Positions 10,255 to 20,228 are shown, counted from the first letter of the stretch. The stretch is DNA of 64,000 nucleotides from an uncultured Gammaproteobacteria bacterium (GCA_943788815.1 CALSRS010000002.1:183062-247061), one strand, 5' to 3'. Notes: generated by a model not told the origin, from the sequence alone. Numbers and translations are program-made.

Positions 10255-10512
10255 TTAACCTGCCACCACACTCACAAAGGTCCTGTTTTTGGGGCCTTTC
10301 TTTTCAAATTTAACCTCTCCAGGAGCCATTGCAAATAAAGTATGGTCCCTGCCACATCCTACATTGGTACCAGGATGCATCTTTGTGCCACGTTGTCTGA
10401 CAAGAATATTTCCTGCCTTTACGACTTCACCGCCATATCGTTTTACGCCTAAGCGTTTTGATTCTGAATCGCGACCATTTCGTGTACTACCACCTGCTTT
10501 TTTATGTGCCAT
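10255..10512 (-). CDS. rpmA: Ribosomal protein L27
   Basis: L27 sits near the peptidyl-transferase centre of the 50S subunit. The 85 residues start [20 protein letters not shown] and contain [15 protein letters not shown], the signature of the family, at the E. coli length. It is 19 bases downstream of rplU and ends at a clear terminator. Confidence 0.98.
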   Translation of the reverse strand: MAHKKAGGSTRNGRDSESKRLGVKRYGGEVVKAGNILVRQRGTKMHPGTNVGCGRDHTLFAMAPGEVKFEKKGPKNRTFVSVVAG

Positions 10513-10531
10513 TGCTGTAAATCTCCACCAA

Positions 10532-10843
10532 TTACGCGTTAATTCCAGTGATCGACAGTTCGGTATAACTCTGTCGATGCCCCATCTGCCGGCGATAATG
10601 CTTACGGCGCTTCATTTTAATTATGTTAATTTTACGTCCGCGACCATGGGATTTTACCGTTGCAGAGACAGATGCACCATCCACAGTTGGCTTTCCAACC
10701 TTAACATTGTCCCCATCGGCTACCAGGAGAACATCTTCTAGCTTGATATCAGCACCTTCATCGGCAAGCAATTTTTCGACCTTAATCGTATCACCCTGCT
10801 TTACCCGGTACTGTTTTCCGCCACTTTTGATAACTGCATACAT
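10532..10843 (-). CDS. rplU: Ribosomal protein L21
   Basis: L21 is a 50S protein binding 23S rRNA. I choose the ATG at 10843 ([14 protein letters not shown]), which gives 103 residues as in E. coli, with GGAG seven bases upstream. A second ATG directly before it and a longer frame from 10876 exist but add non-conserved residues. The C-terminal block [16 protein letters not shown] is the family signature. It heads the rplU-rpmA operon and is divergent from ispB. Confidence 0.97.
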   Translation of the reverse strand: MYAVIKSGGKQYRVKQGDTIKVEKLLADEGADIKLEDVLLVADGDNVKVGKPTVDGASVSATVKSHGRGRKINIIKMKRRKHYRRQMGHRQSYTELSITGINA

Positions 10844-11076
10844 CATTGTTCTCCAAATATGTCGATCTATACTCATAGAAAGGACGCAGATTCTAAGGAA
10901 ATGTCCCTCGAGTTACAAGTAAAAATTGATGATTTCTCAGGTAATTTAAGCTTTTTTGATATATTTAGAGTATATCTCATTCATAAAGTTAAAATCAGTG
11001 TTTATCCCTCAAAAACTGGTAACATTTCGCCAACTAAGTTGGCAAAATAGCCCAGTCTCTTAATCGTCATAAATTT

Positions 11077-12084
11077 ATGAACTCTCTTAAAATAAAAGGA
11101 AATACCGAATTTCAGCCTGATATTGAATCGGTACGTCAACTCATTGCTGATGATATCACCAAGGTCAATCATCTAATTCAAAAGCGCCTGTATTCAGAAG
11201 TTGAATTAATCAATCAACTCGGGAATTACATAGTCAATAGCGGTGGCAAACGACTACGCCCAATTCTGGTTCTGTTGAGTGCAGGACTATTTGGCTATCG
11301 AGGTAACTTGCATACAGAAATGGCAGCCATTGTTGAATTTATTCATACCGCAACGCTTCTGCATGATGATGTGGTGGATGCGTCTTTGTTACGGCGTGGT
11401 CAAAAAACAGCAAACCAACGATGGGGGAACGAAGCCAGCGTACTGGTTGGGGATTTTCTTTATTCCAGGGCCTTTCAGATGATGGTGGAAGTTAATTCCA
11501 TGCGCATTATGGAAATCATGTCTGAAACCACAAACACGATCGCTGAAGGTGAAGTTCAGCAATTGATAAATTGCCATGACCCTGATACCACGCAAGAACG
11601 TTATATGAAAGTGATCCAGAATAAAACTGCGAAGTTATTTGAAGCCGCCGCACAATCAGGTGCAATTATATGCCACCGCCCATTAGAAGATGAGCATGCC
11701 ATCGCCTCATATGGTCGACATCTCGGCACTGCATATCAACTCATTGACGATGTCCTGGACTACTCCAGTTCTGCCGAGACGCTAGGCAAGAATATTGGTG
11801 ATGACCTGTCTGAAGGGAAACCCACTCTTCCATTAATCTTTGCCATGGAAAACAGTGACCACGCCACTTCAACATCAATTCGCCAGGCTATTGAAACAGG
11901 TGGCATAGACAAGATAGAACAGGTACTTAACGCCATAGTAGATACAGGCGCCATAGCCTACACTGCGAATCTCGCATATGACGAAGCTGAAAAGGCAATT
12001 AGTTCTATAGCAAAGTTACCAGACTCAAACTATAAGCAGGCATTAATTACATTGGCAAAATTTGCCGTAGAACGGACACATTAA
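11077..12084 (+). CDS. ispB: Octaprenyl (polyprenyl) diphosphate synthase
   Basis: IspB extends farnesyl diphosphate with IPP to make the quinone side chain. The 335 residues show the trans-prenyltransferase motifs GGKRLRP, the first aspartate-rich motif LLHDDVVD and the second QLIDDVLDY, plus GKNIGDDLSEGKPTLPL. It is divergent from rplU-rpmA, as in most gammaproteobacteria. The 233-base gap between them holds a GCCAAC/GTTGGC hairpin at 11029-11043 of unknown role; no promoter stood out. Confidence 0.96.
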   Translation: MNSLKIKGNTEFQPDIESVRQLIADDITKVNHLIQKRLYSEVELINQLGNYIVNSGGKRLRPILVLLSAGLFGYRGNLHTEMAAIVEFIHTATLLHDDVVDASLLRRGQKTANQRWGNEASVLVGDFLYSRAFQMMVEVNSMRIMEIMSETTNTIAEGEVQQLINCHDPDTTQERYMKVIQNKTAKLFEAAAQSGAIICHRPLEDEHAIASYGRHLGTAYQLIDDVLDYSSSAETLGKNIGDDLSEGKPTLPLIFAMENSDHATSTSIRQAIETGGIDKIEQVLNAIVDTGAIAYTANLAYDEAEKAISSIAKLPDSNYKQALITLAKFAVERTH

Positions 12085-12098
12085 AATTTACAATTAAC

Positions 12099-12174
12099 GT
12101 CATTCCCGCGAACGCCTACATAGATGTAAGCGGTAGAGCGAAGCAGGAGCCAGAGCCGAAGCGGGAATCCAGTT
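12099..12174 (+). repeat. Dispersed palindromic element, copy 2
   Basis: A 76-base unit running from GTCATTCCCGCGAACGCCTA to GAAGCGGGAATCCAGTT. The outer ends are inverted repeats (TTCCCGC / GCGGGAA) and an inner hairpin lies around CCTACATAGATGTAAG. It is almost the reverse complement of the copy at 42881-42954. It lies between ispB and the tRNA gene and covers no coding sequence. Confidence 0.8.
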
Positions 12175-12224
12175 AAAAAATATACCACCCAGCTGGCGGT
12201 CACTTTATAAATACATATATTAGT

Positions 12225-12301
<77 letters not shown>

Positions 12302-12403
12302 ATTAAAATCTTACGATCGAATGTAGTTATCACCCCATTTCCTTTACCCCACGATATTTCTTCTTTACACTGCCATAAACATCAAACTATCAAGGATATC
12401 CCC

Positions 12404-13087
12404 ATGCGTAATTTTTATTGTTTTCTTCTAATATTTACTATTTCATTCTCAACTATTGCCCAGGATAATTTAGAGACTGAAATCGAACAATTTAGTTACG
12501 CCTTAGGTGTTCAACTTGGTCAACAAATTGGACAAAACTTAAGCACTCAAACTGTTGACATCAACACGGAAGCATTATTGATGGGGCTTTCAGACATCAT
12601 TCGTCAATCTGGATTAAAACTCACGGTTCAGGAAATGCAAGCTGCTGTGAATAATGTTCAGGCAAACGAACAAAAACGCCAACAAGCTGCAGGGGTTAGA
12701 AATAAAATAGAAGGTGAAAATTTTCTGGCAGAAAACAAAACCAAAAGTGACATCACAGAATTACAAAGTGGGCTTCAATACAAAGTTTTAATTAATGGCA
12801 CAGGAGACAAGCCAGCAGTTAGCGATACAGTAGTTGTCCATTATCGTGGCACTTTGATCGATGGGACAGAATTTGACAGTTCATATTCGCGCGGGCAACC
12901 TGTTCCACTACAGGTGAACGGTGTGATCCAGGGCTGGCAAGAAGTACTTCCACTCATGAGTGTTGGTTCTAAATGGCAAATTTTTGTCCCCTCTACTCTG
13001 GCCTATGGTGAACAACAGGCAGGACCAGCTATAGGGCCAAATTCCACATTAATTTTTGATATTGAACTATTATCTATAAATAAATAA
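12404..13087 (+). CDS. Exported FKBP-type peptidyl-prolyl isomerase (FkpA/Mip-like)
   Basis: The 227-residue protein begins with a signal peptide (FYCFLLIFTISFSTIAQ), so it should act in the periplasm or outer membrane as a folding catalyst. Residues about 25-115 form the helical dimerisation domain of FkpA/Mip (SYALGVQLGQQIGQNL). Residues about 130-225 form the FKBP catalytic domain, with VVVHYRGTLIDGTEFDSSY and a VIQGWQEVLPLMSVG stretch. No lipobox cysteine is seen. It follows the tRNA gene and precedes a second exported protein. Confidence 0.93.
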   Translation: MRNFYCFLLIFTISFSTIAQDNLETEIEQFSYALGVQLGQQIGQNLSTQTVDINTEALLMGLSDIIRQSGLKLTVQEMQAAVNNVQANEQKRQQAAGVRNKIEGENFLAENKTKSDITELQSGLQYKVLINGTGDKPAVSDTVVVHYRGTLIDGTEFDSSYSRGQPVPLQVNGVIQGWQEVLPLMSVGSKWQIFVPSTLAYGEQQAGPAIGPNSTLIFDIELLSINK

Positions 13088-13235
13088 TACATATTAACGA
13101 AACTTCGCAACCAATTTTCCATCAGACCAATATGAAACAGTCAATCCACAAAAATATACATTAATTAAAATCTAACTTTTCCTGCACTTCCAATAGATGC
13201 AATGCACATATTTGAAATCCTGATTTATCAATTAA

Positions 13236-13670
13236 ATGAATAATATAGCTGCCAACTGGAACTCAATTTTATTAACACTGACACTCGCCTTTTATTCAAT
13301 ATTCTCACACAGCCAAACTGATAATGACTCCCTTCTGTCCCAAGGCACTGAATATTATGAAGCGAAGGAATATAAACTCGCGAAAGAAACATTTGAAAAA
13401 CTGACCGAACTCGAACCTGAAAATTCGAATTACTATCATTGGCTAGGAAAAAGTTATGGTCGAATTGCAGAAAATGCACCCTGGTTAACAGCCATGTCCA
13501 TGGCAAAAAAAACTCGTAAATCTTTTGAAAAAGCTATAGAACTTGATAGTGCAAACATTCCTGCCCTTGCAGATTTAAAGCAGTATTATCTGGATGCACC
13601 AGGTTTTCTCGGAGGCAGTAAAAAGAAGGCTGAAGAGATTGATAAAATATTACAGAAATTATCAAAGTAG
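13236..13670 (+). CDS. Small exported TPR protein
   Basis: The 144 residues start with a hydrophobic export signal (ILLTLTLAFYSIFSHSQ). About three helix pairs follow, with tetratricopeptide features such as GTEYYEAKEYKLAKETFEKL and YHWLGKSYGRIAE, and an AIELDSANIPAL unit. TPR proteins hold partners together; no enzymatic motif is seen and the partner is unknown. About 150 bases separate it from the FKBP gene, so joint transcription is possible but unproven. Confidence 0.8.
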   Translation: MNNIAANWNSILLTLTLAFYSIFSHSQTDNDSLLSQGTEYYEAKEYKLAKETFEKLTELEPENSNYYHWLGKSYGRIAENAPWLTAMSMAKKTRKSFEKAIELDSANIPALADLKQYYLDAPGFLGGSKKKAEEIDKILQKLSK

Positions 13671-13909
13671 CAGATAATATTATTAGTTTTTTTACGCCCC
13701 TCCTCCTTCAATTTTATCTTTTTCATATAAAACAATAAGTTAATTAAAGTATATATTGTGTTTTCTGGTATTTAAGAATATTATCTGAAATACTTTTACT
13801 ATATAAATTCAATAAATAACAATAAGTTATATAATAATAGGCACATAATCTTTCAAAGTTATTCAAATATGTAAGATGTTATTTTGCATATATAAGCACG
13901 GTAAATATT

Positions 13910-14710
13910 GTGGAATTTGTCAAACCGAATCTATCTGATGCCTTACTCGCCATATGTCGAGTGAACTTTGCGCTGATGTTAAGAGAAACAAAAACCAGAT
14001 ATGGAAGACTTCAAATTGGATATATTTGGGCATTTCTCGAACCAATTTTAGTGATTAGTGTTCTCAGTGTTGTATTTAAATATATCAGGATGAGAGAAAT
14101 GCCTGGTATGCCTTTAGCCCAGTTTCTAATCTCGGGATTTATTCCCTTTATGTTATTCCGCGATATAGTCACACAATCAATGACAGGCGTACGTCGAAAT
14201 TTACAGTTATTATATTTTCCACAAGTCCAAATAATGGATTTTTTCACTGCACGAACGCTTTTAGAGTTCTCCACTACTTTAGTTGTATTCCCCACATTAG
14301 TGTTTCTTGTAGCCTTCACAGGATATGAAAATGTTATCGTTCATGACATTTTAGGAATTTTTCTTGGGCTAATAATGATTAGCATTTTTGGTTTTGGCAT
14401 CGGCATCGGGTTAGGTGCACTAGTCCCTTTATTTCCGTCACTACAAATAATGGTTCAGTCTGTTTACCTAAGACCACTATTCTTTTTATCTGGTGTGTTT
14501 TTCACTATTGATATGATTCCAGAAGCAGTAAGACCTTATGCTAGTCTAAATCCTATACTGCAAATTATTGAATACATAAGAAGTTCTTATTTTGTAACAT
14601 ATGAATCAACCTATGTGGATTTTAAATACTTGTTTTTTACTATTTTGGGCACGTTGCTAGTCGGACTATTGCTTCAAAGGGCATTTCGAAGATATGCATA
14701 TAGAATATGA
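13910..14710 (+). CDS. kpsM: Capsule ABC exporter permease (KpsM-like)
   Basis: An ABC-2 type permease of 266 residues with six hydrophobic segments. The N-terminal LMLRETKTRYGRLQIGYIWA is the hallmark of KpsM/Wzm capsule exporters, and the SLNPILQIIEYIRSSY block near the end is also typical. It exports lipid-linked polysaccharide across the inner membrane. The start is GTG at 13910; no strong ribosome site precedes it. The stop overlaps the kpsT start by four bases (ATGA). The 239-base AT-rich gap upstream shows no JUMPstart/ops element. Confidence 0.9.
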   Translation: MEFVKPNLSDALLAICRVNFALMLRETKTRYGRLQIGYIWAFLEPILVISVLSVVFKYIRMREMPGMPLAQFLISGFIPFMLFRDIVTQSMTGVRRNLQLLYFPQVQIMDFFTARTLLEFSTTLVVFPTLVFLVAFTGYENVIVHDILGIFLGLIMISIFGFGIGIGLGALVPLFPSLQIMVQSVYLRPLFFLSGVFFTIDMIPEAVRPYASLNPILQIIEYIRSSYFVTYESTYVDFKYLFFTILGTLLVGLLLQRAFRRYAYRI

Positions 14711-15375
14711 TTGAATTAAGGCATATTTCTAAATCGTACCGTGTGCAACATGGAATTAACGTAGTATTAGATGATGTTTCCGTGCTCTTTCCTAGCAATC
14801 GTAATATTGGAATCCTTGGTTTAAATGGTGCAGGCAAATCTACATTATTACGGATTATAGGCAATGTAGAGCCACCAGACAGTGGGGAAATTTATAAAGA
14901 CGTTATAGTTTCCTGGCCAATAGGATTTACTGGAGGAATTCAACCTGAAATGACTGGTAGAGAAGGCACACGGTTTATTTCAAGAATCTATGGAGCGGAT
15001 ATTTATGACACTGAAAATTTTGTGGAGGAGTTTTCAGAACTTGGGCGTTATTTTGATATGGAAGTTAAAACCTATTCTTCAGGCATGCGTTCCCGGTTAG
15101 GTTTTTCAATTAGTATGGCTTTAGATTTCGAATGTTATCTTGTAGATGAAGCAACATCTGTTGGTGACAGACGATTTAGAGAAAAATATCGTAGTGCATT
15201 TATGGAAAGAAAAGAAAAATCAACGTTAATCATGGTTTCTCATCAGGCATCTACAATAATTGATTTTTGTGACATGGCAGCAGTTCTAAAGGATGGAAAA
15301 CTCGTTTTATTTGATTCAGTTGAAGAAGGCATGGAAGTATACGGCGAAAATATTTCAGCTGAAAAAAGGCATTAA
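14707..15375 (+). CDS. kpsT: Capsule ABC exporter ATPase (KpsT-like)
   Basis: The 222-residue ATPase energises the KpsM permease. Walker A is GLNGAGKST (residues 38-46), the ABC signature is YSSGMRSRLGFS, Walker B with the D-loop is CYLVDEATSVGD, and the H-switch is in MVSHQAS. The length lacks the C-terminal extension found in O-antigen Wzt exporters that recognise glycan ends, so it is capsule type. It overlaps kpsM by four bases and precedes kpsE by five. Confidence 0.93.
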   Translation: MIELRHISKSYRVQHGINVVLDDVSVLFPSNRNIGILGLNGAGKSTLLRIIGNVEPPDSGEIYKDVIVSWPIGFTGGIQPEMTGREGTRFISRIYGADIYDTENFVEEFSELGRYFDMEVKTYSSGMRSRLGFSISMALDFECYLVDEATSVGDRRFREKYRSAFMERKEKSTLIMVSHQASTIIDFCDMAAVLKDGKLVLFDSVEEGMEVYGENISAEKRH

Positions 15376-15380
15376 TATAA

Positions 15381-16505
15381 ATGATTACTATAAAACAACT
15401 TAAGCACTTCCCAATTCCAGCGAGATTATTTCTCTATTGCGTTATTTTTCCGACTTTTTTGATTACTTTTTATTACACATTTATAGCTTCTGACATCTAT
15501 ATCTCAGAGGCAAAATATTCTCTAAGGAGCAGTTCAAATTCACAATCAATGGGATTAATTGACTCATTTATGACAGGGAGTTCTGGAATAGAATTTTCTA
15601 ATGAAGATGCAAGCATTGTGATGGAATATATTCATTCCAGGGACATAATACTTGAACTAGATAAAAGACTTAATATTCTTGAGCATTATTCATCATCCGA
15701 AATTGATTTTATATCTCGATTTTCCCAAGATGATTCTCTAGAAGATTTCCTTGAATATTTTATATCTATGGTAGAAGTTAATACTGATGGCGCTTCGCAT
15801 GTCAGCATATTAAGCGTAAGAGCATTCTCGCCTGATCTTGCAAAATTGATTGCAGAGAACATAATTAACCTTAGTGAAAATCTTGTGAATAATATGTCAA
15901 ATCGGATTATTGAAGATTCTCTTCAATTTTCCCGAAATGAAGTAAATATTGCAGAATTAAGAGTTCGACGTGCTAGTGATGCTCTCACAAAATTTAGAAA
16001 TGAGACAAAATCAATTAACCCGGGGCAAGAAACTACGGCTGTCTTACATATAATTTCCGGTTTGGAAGCGCAACTTGCAGAGGCAAGAACACTCTTAATA
16101 GAGACCCAAAGTTATATGCAAAATGAAAGCACACAAATAAAAGTTCTAAAAGGAAAAGTTCTGGCTTTACAACAACAAGTGAATGAAGAGAGAAAAAGGT
16201 TAAATAATAATCAAAATGACAATTCTGATTTCACTCACCTTATAGATAACTTCGAACCTTTGGTTCTTGAAAAAGAACTCGCTACAAAACAGTATGCTTC
16301 AACGCTAACTTCATTAGAATTTGCTAGAATCGATGCTCAAAAAAAGCAAAGATACTTAATGCCATTTGTCCCCCCGCATTTACCAGATGATGCAGTTGAG
16401 CCTAACCGAATACATTCCATTCTCACATGGTTTTTGTCGTTATGTATTATCTATGCAATTGGCGGACTGGTATGGGCAGCAATTAAAGACCATATGAGAT
16501 TATAA
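15381..16505 (+). CDS. kpsE: Capsule export inner-membrane PCP protein (KpsE-like)
   Basis: A polysaccharide co-polymerase of 374 residues with one membrane segment near residues 15-38 and another near 345-366. The long periplasmic part between them is rich in coiled coil (about 180-300). The motif PFVPPHLPDDAVEPNRIHSI just before the last membrane span is the Pro-rich signature of the KpsE/CtrB/BexC family. It links the KpsMT transporter to the outer-membrane channel. Confidence 0.92.
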   Translation: MITIKQLKHFPIPARLFLYCVIFPTFLITFYYTFIASDIYISEAKYSLRSSSNSQSMGLIDSFMTGSSGIEFSNEDASIVMEYIHSRDIILELDKRLNILEHYSSSEIDFISRFSQDDSLEDFLEYFISMVEVNTDGASHVSILSVRAFSPDLAKLIAENIINLSENLVNNMSNRIIEDSLQFSRNEVNIAELRVRRASDALTKFRNETKSINPGQETTAVLHIISGLEAQLAEARTLLIETQSYMQNESTQIKVLKGKVLALQQQVNEERKRLNNNQNDNSDFTHLIDNFEPLVLEKELATKQYASTLTSLEFARIDAQKKQRYLMPFVPPHLPDDAVEPNRIHSILTWFLSLCIIYAIGGLVWAAIKDHMRL

Positions 16506-16532
16506 AATCGTTTTAATAATTACTAAATAACT

Positions 16533-18203
16533 ATGAATACATATCTAAAAAAAATAAACATAATAATTATAATGTTTTCCATTTTTGTCTCCTATCCCAC
16601 AGTAGGACAACAAATCACTCAACCTGGCACTGGGACAGGCGAAGGCTCTGAGTTTATAAATCCTCAAGTATTAGAAGAAACCCGTACTTCCATTATTGGA
16701 GCAGCCCAACCATTCGGTTCTAATCTATTTAAAGGAAGTTTTTTCGTTGCAGAAAGAGAAGACGGTATCAATCCAGGATATATAATTCAGCCAGGAGACC
16801 GTATTACGTTACAGATATGGGGTGCTATTAATTTAAATGAAATCGTTACTGTGGATACGCAAGGAAATATATTCATCCCGGAAGTTGGTCCAATACAGAT
16901 TGCTGGCACAGAGAATTCTCTGCTAAACAACAGAATCAGAAATGCCGTTGAGCAGGTCTTCACTCAAAATGTAAATGTCTACACAAATTTACAAGGTACT
17001 ACCCCAGTGATTGTTTTTGTCACTGGATTTGTTAATCGTCCTGGCAGTTACGCAGGCACTGCATCTGATTCAATCTTATATTTTCTGGAAAGAGCAGGTG
17101 GAATAGATCTTGAAAGAGGTAGTTTCCGTGAGATTCGTGTATTACGAAATAATGAAGTTATCGAGACAATAGATTTATATAATTTCTTACTAGATGGAAT
17201 TCTTCCCAGACCACAATTAACTGATGGAGATACCATTGTTGTAGAGAAAAAAGGCGCCAGTATATCTGCGTCAGGAGCTATTCGAAATAGTTTCAGTTTT
17301 GAAGTACCAGTTGATGGAATAAATGGCGATGAACTAATGCAATATACTCGTCCAGTTGCTAATGCCACCTACGCAACTCTTCTTGGCACTAGAGATAATG
17401 CCCCAATTTCTCAATATCTCCCACTGGAAGAACTGGGAGAAATGGATTTACATGATGGCGATAGGATTATATTTGAAGTAGACCAGGTACATGAAACCAT
17501 TCTTATAAGCATTGAAGGTGCTCATCAAGGTCAATCCAGATTTGCAGTACCAAGAAATACGCACCTTTTAGATATAATCAGTAAACTATCTGTTGACCAA
17601 AATTTGGGGAATATTGACGCTGTAAGCATGCGAAGAGAAAGTATACGTTTGCGACAGAAACAGGCCATCATTGATAGTTTAAATAGATTAGAAACAGCAA
17701 TATTTGGATCATCGTCAATAACACCTGAAGGCGCACAAATACGAGCTGCTGAATCACAATTGATTTCGGATTTTGTAACACGTGCCAGGCAAGTAGAGCC
17801 TCATGGAATATTAGTAGTCGCTAAAGATGGGCATATAGCTAATCCCCTTCTCCAACCAAGAGATGTTATTTTTATTCCCGAACGAACAAATGTAGTACAA
17901 GTTAGTGGTGAAGTCATGGTGCCTCAGGCATTAGTACATGAGCCTGGATTTTCTCTAAGTGATTATATTGACCAAGTTGGAGGGTATACTACGCACGCTG
18001 ATGAAGGCAAGCACATGGTTTTAAGACAAAATGGTGAAGTTATACCAGTCTATGGAAGAGCATCTAAAAACTATGTCATTCAACCTGGTGATGAAATAAT
18101 TTCACTACCTGCTGTTCCTAGTAAAAGTATTGATATTATAAGAATGGTTACTGATACTATTTTCAAAATCGCGTCTTCTGCAGCAATATTCGTGAGGTTT
18201 TGA
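16533..18203 (+). CDS. kpsD: Polysaccharide export outer-membrane/periplasmic protein (KpsD-like)
   Basis: The 556-residue length is close to E. coli KpsD. A signal peptide (IIIIMFSIFVSYPTVGQ) lacks a lipobox cysteine, also as in KpsD. The polysaccharide export domain lies at about residues 80-170 (YIIQPGDRITLQIWGAIN) and SLBB-type units follow (VFVTGFVNRPGSYAG, LISIEGAHQGQS, VQVSGEVMVPQALV). It completes the trans-envelope capsule export complex as the fourth gene of the operon. The export genes kpsC and kpsS, which make the Kdo linker, are not in the window. Confidence 0.9.
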   Translation: MNTYLKKINIIIIMFSIFVSYPTVGQQITQPGTGTGEGSEFINPQVLEETRTSIIGAAQPFGSNLFKGSFFVAEREDGINPGYIIQPGDRITLQIWGAINLNEIVTVDTQGNIFIPEVGPIQIAGTENSLLNNRIRNAVEQVFTQNVNVYTNLQGTTPVIVFVTGFVNRPGSYAGTASDSILYFLERAGGIDLERGSFREIRVLRNNEVIETIDLYNFLLDGILPRPQLTDGDTIVVEKKGASISASGAIRNSFSFEVPVDGINGDELMQYTRPVANATYATLLGTRDNAPISQYLPLEELGEMDLHDGDRIIFEVDQVHETILISIEGAHQGQSRFAVPRNTHLLDIISKLSVDQNLGNIDAVSMRRESIRLRQKQAIIDSLNRLETAIFGSSSITPEGAQIRAAESQLISDFVTRARQVEPHGILVVAKDGHIANPLLQPRDVIFIPERTNVVQVSGEVMVPQALVHEPGFSLSDYIDQVGGYTTHADEGKHMVLRQNGEVIPVYGRASKNYVIQPGDEIISLPAVPSKSIDIIRMVTDTIFKIASSAAIFVRF

Positions 18204-18303
18204 GTCTTTATACTAAGCTGTTTCTTATGAGTAGAAATATAAATTATATTGATATTTAAAATAATATTACTTCCCAAGTATATTCACATTAAATTCAAAT
18301 AAT

Positions 18304-19125
18304 TCAATATCCGTTTGCAATTATCTGCATCCAACGGTCAGGTACAATATCACCAGTCTCATACTTCCTTGACAACTTTGATCCAAACCAGATTGTATTA
18401 TCTGGAGATACTATTAAAGAATTCTTTTTTTCACCTAACCATGCAGCCCACCAACTGAAGCTACTGTTAGCAATAATATAGTGGTCACAAAGTAGCATTA
18501 TAGCAAATGATAATAAAGGATCTTCAACCTCACAGTATACGATTCTAGGATCACGAAGAAATTTTTTACACCAGCCAAGGTCATCTGAAAATAATAAAAA
18601 TAAAGTATTTTCAGTAAATTGAGACATTGCATCCATATAATATAAAGGTGACAAAAGTTTAAACATACCTTGTTGCGAAAGCCCTACATAATCACCTCGC
18701 CTACAATGAATTGCAACAACTGGAACATGAGGTTTTGTATACGTATTAAAATATTGATGCGACTTTTTGATTAACATTGAATCAATGAATATTAATTCAT
18801 TACGAATTATATCTTCGGCTTGTTTAAAAAACTGTTCACTTTGCCACCATCCAGATAGAAATTTATAATTTGTCAATTCTAGAAATTCAGGATAATAATT
18901 CCAATATTTTTGATTAAATCCTATACCATCATCACAACCAGATTGGTCTTCTTTTTTTTCCTCACCACTAATATTGAAGTTTTTCAACAATAGCTCTCTG
19001 GAACCTGTTGCATACCAACTTGTGTCTAAAACTAGAGGTAAGTTATAAATTACAGAAAGGCATCGTCCTGCTGCATAAGTAAATAACTGATTACCCAAAC
19101 CTCCGCGTACTTTTGTCACGATCAT
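18304..19125 (-). CDS. Alpha-1,2-fucosyltransferase family protein (GT11)
   Basis: The 273 residues carry the GT11 signatures: the N-terminal VRGGLGNQLFTYAAGR, the central HCRRGDYV, which matches the HxRRxD sugar-nucleotide site, and SNSSFSWWAAWLG near residues 218-232. Members transfer fucose from GDP-fucose in alpha-1,2 linkage. The gene converges on kpsD. No GDP-fucose synthesis genes (gmd, fcl) occur in the window, so the donor must come from elsewhere or the donor sugar differs. Confidence 0.87.
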   Translation of the reverse strand: MIVTKVRGGLGNQLFTYAAGRCLSVIYNLPLVLDTSWYATGSRELLLKNFNISGEEKKEDQSGCDDGIGFNQKYWNYYPEFLELTNYKFLSGWWQSEQFFKQAEDIIRNELIFIDSMLIKKSHQYFNTYTKPHVPVVAIHCRRGDYVGLSQQGMFKLLSPLYYMDAMSQFTENTLFLLFSDDLGWCKKFLRDPRIVYCEVEDPLLSFAIMLLCDHYIIANSSFSWWAAWLGEKKNSLIVSPDNTIWFGSKLSRKYETGDIVPDRWMQIIANGY

Positions 19126-19224
19126 ATCGTATCTCGTATCAAATCATTTCAGATTAATGAAATAATTTTTAATCAGATAACCACATAAATTACAGATTTT
19201 CACCATAGGACTTAATTCTAATAA

Positions 19225-20076
19225 TTAGTATGAAGCCAAATTCATCTTGTCCTTTAAATTTTGCATATAGTGCGATAGTCGAGTGTCTTCGATTAATGAA
19301 CCATCAGCAAGTCCTTTTGATAAGATAGTGTCATCTGGTATTTGTGTATTATAATACTGCTCAAGTTTCCCCGCCATATACTCCTTATATAGCTTCCTCC
19401 AGGTACTGCCAATTTCAGTAGGCAATTCAGTATTTCTTTCCAATGCTGAACCACCAAATTTTATTTTCATTTCAAACTGCTTATACACCCGTAGCGGATA
19501 ATGCAAAATTTCAACATTTTCAAATTGCATTCGAGAATGTTTATGACTTGTTGTAATATCATGATTCCCGACATGTATTTCTACATCTTCAAAACCACGA
19601 TGACAAACTTTTGGAGGAAGTGGATTGCCATGTATATTTAAAGATATATTTTCGCGGATAATCATCCGGTGATAAAATTCTATATTGTCATTATTGCTTG
19701 GCAGAAAATTAGTGCGATTTATATACAATGCACCTATATCTGATGAAACATCTTGAATAGATTCTTTTAATGTACCAACTTTTGGCCACCAAAATTCATC
19801 TGCATCACTGTTAATTACCCAATCTGCCTGGAACTCATGTATGGCCATTTGAGCCATACGAGTGACCCATTGCCCTTGAGAATAATTATCACTATCTTCA
19901 AACAATACTGTTACATTCCGATTCTTCTGATATTCACTTAGAATGTCTAAGGTCCCATCAGAAGACCTGTTATCCGTAACTATTATATGGTCTATCCCTT
20001 GACTTAGATGATAATCCAGATTTGCTGATAATATGTCGCTCTCATTACGAACTAACAAAGTCATGACTAGTATCAT
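19225..20076 (-). CDS. Glycosyltransferase family 2-type (Glyco_tranf_2_4)
   Basis: The 283-residue protein opens with LVMTLLVRNESDILSANLDY and has HIIVTDNRSSDGT and the metal-binding DxD in WVINSDADEFWWP. These are features of the PF13704/GT92-like branch of GT-A enzymes. The substrate cannot be told. It lies 99 bases upstream of the fucosyltransferase on the same strand. The start at 20076 is the first ATG and gives a normal N-terminal strand. Confidence 0.83.
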   Translation of the reverse strand: MILVMTLLVRNESDILSANLDYHLSQGIDHIIVTDNRSSDGTLDILSEYQKNRNVTVLFEDSDNYSQGQWVTRMAQMAIHEFQADWVINSDADEFWWPKVGTLKESIQDVSSDIGALYINRTNFLPSNNDNIEFYHRMIIRENISLNIHGNPLPPKVCHRGFEDVEIHVGNHDITTSHKHSRMQFENVEILHYPLRVYKQFEMKIKFGGSALERNTELPTEIGSTWRKLYKEYMAGKLEQYYNTQIPDDTILSKGLADGSLIEDTRLSHYMQNLKDKMNLASY

Positions 20077-20228
20077 TTATACGCTCACATTATTTTAATT
20101 CACAAATATCTATATCAAGCAACGTACTGTTGAGATAAATATCTCGGGTTTATTTCAATTGAAGCCAATGATGATAAATATATTTTGATGTGTTTTAATT
20201 CAAAATATTTAATGCTATTTACTAGCTA

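Noticed and set aside
10859..11050. 63-codon frame between rplU and ispB
   Set aside because: No recognisable content or ribosome site; it overlaps the divergent regulatory gap.
13671..13909. JUMPstart/ops antiterminator element before the capsule operon
   Set aside because: I looked for GGCGGTAG-type sequence upstream of kpsM and found none.
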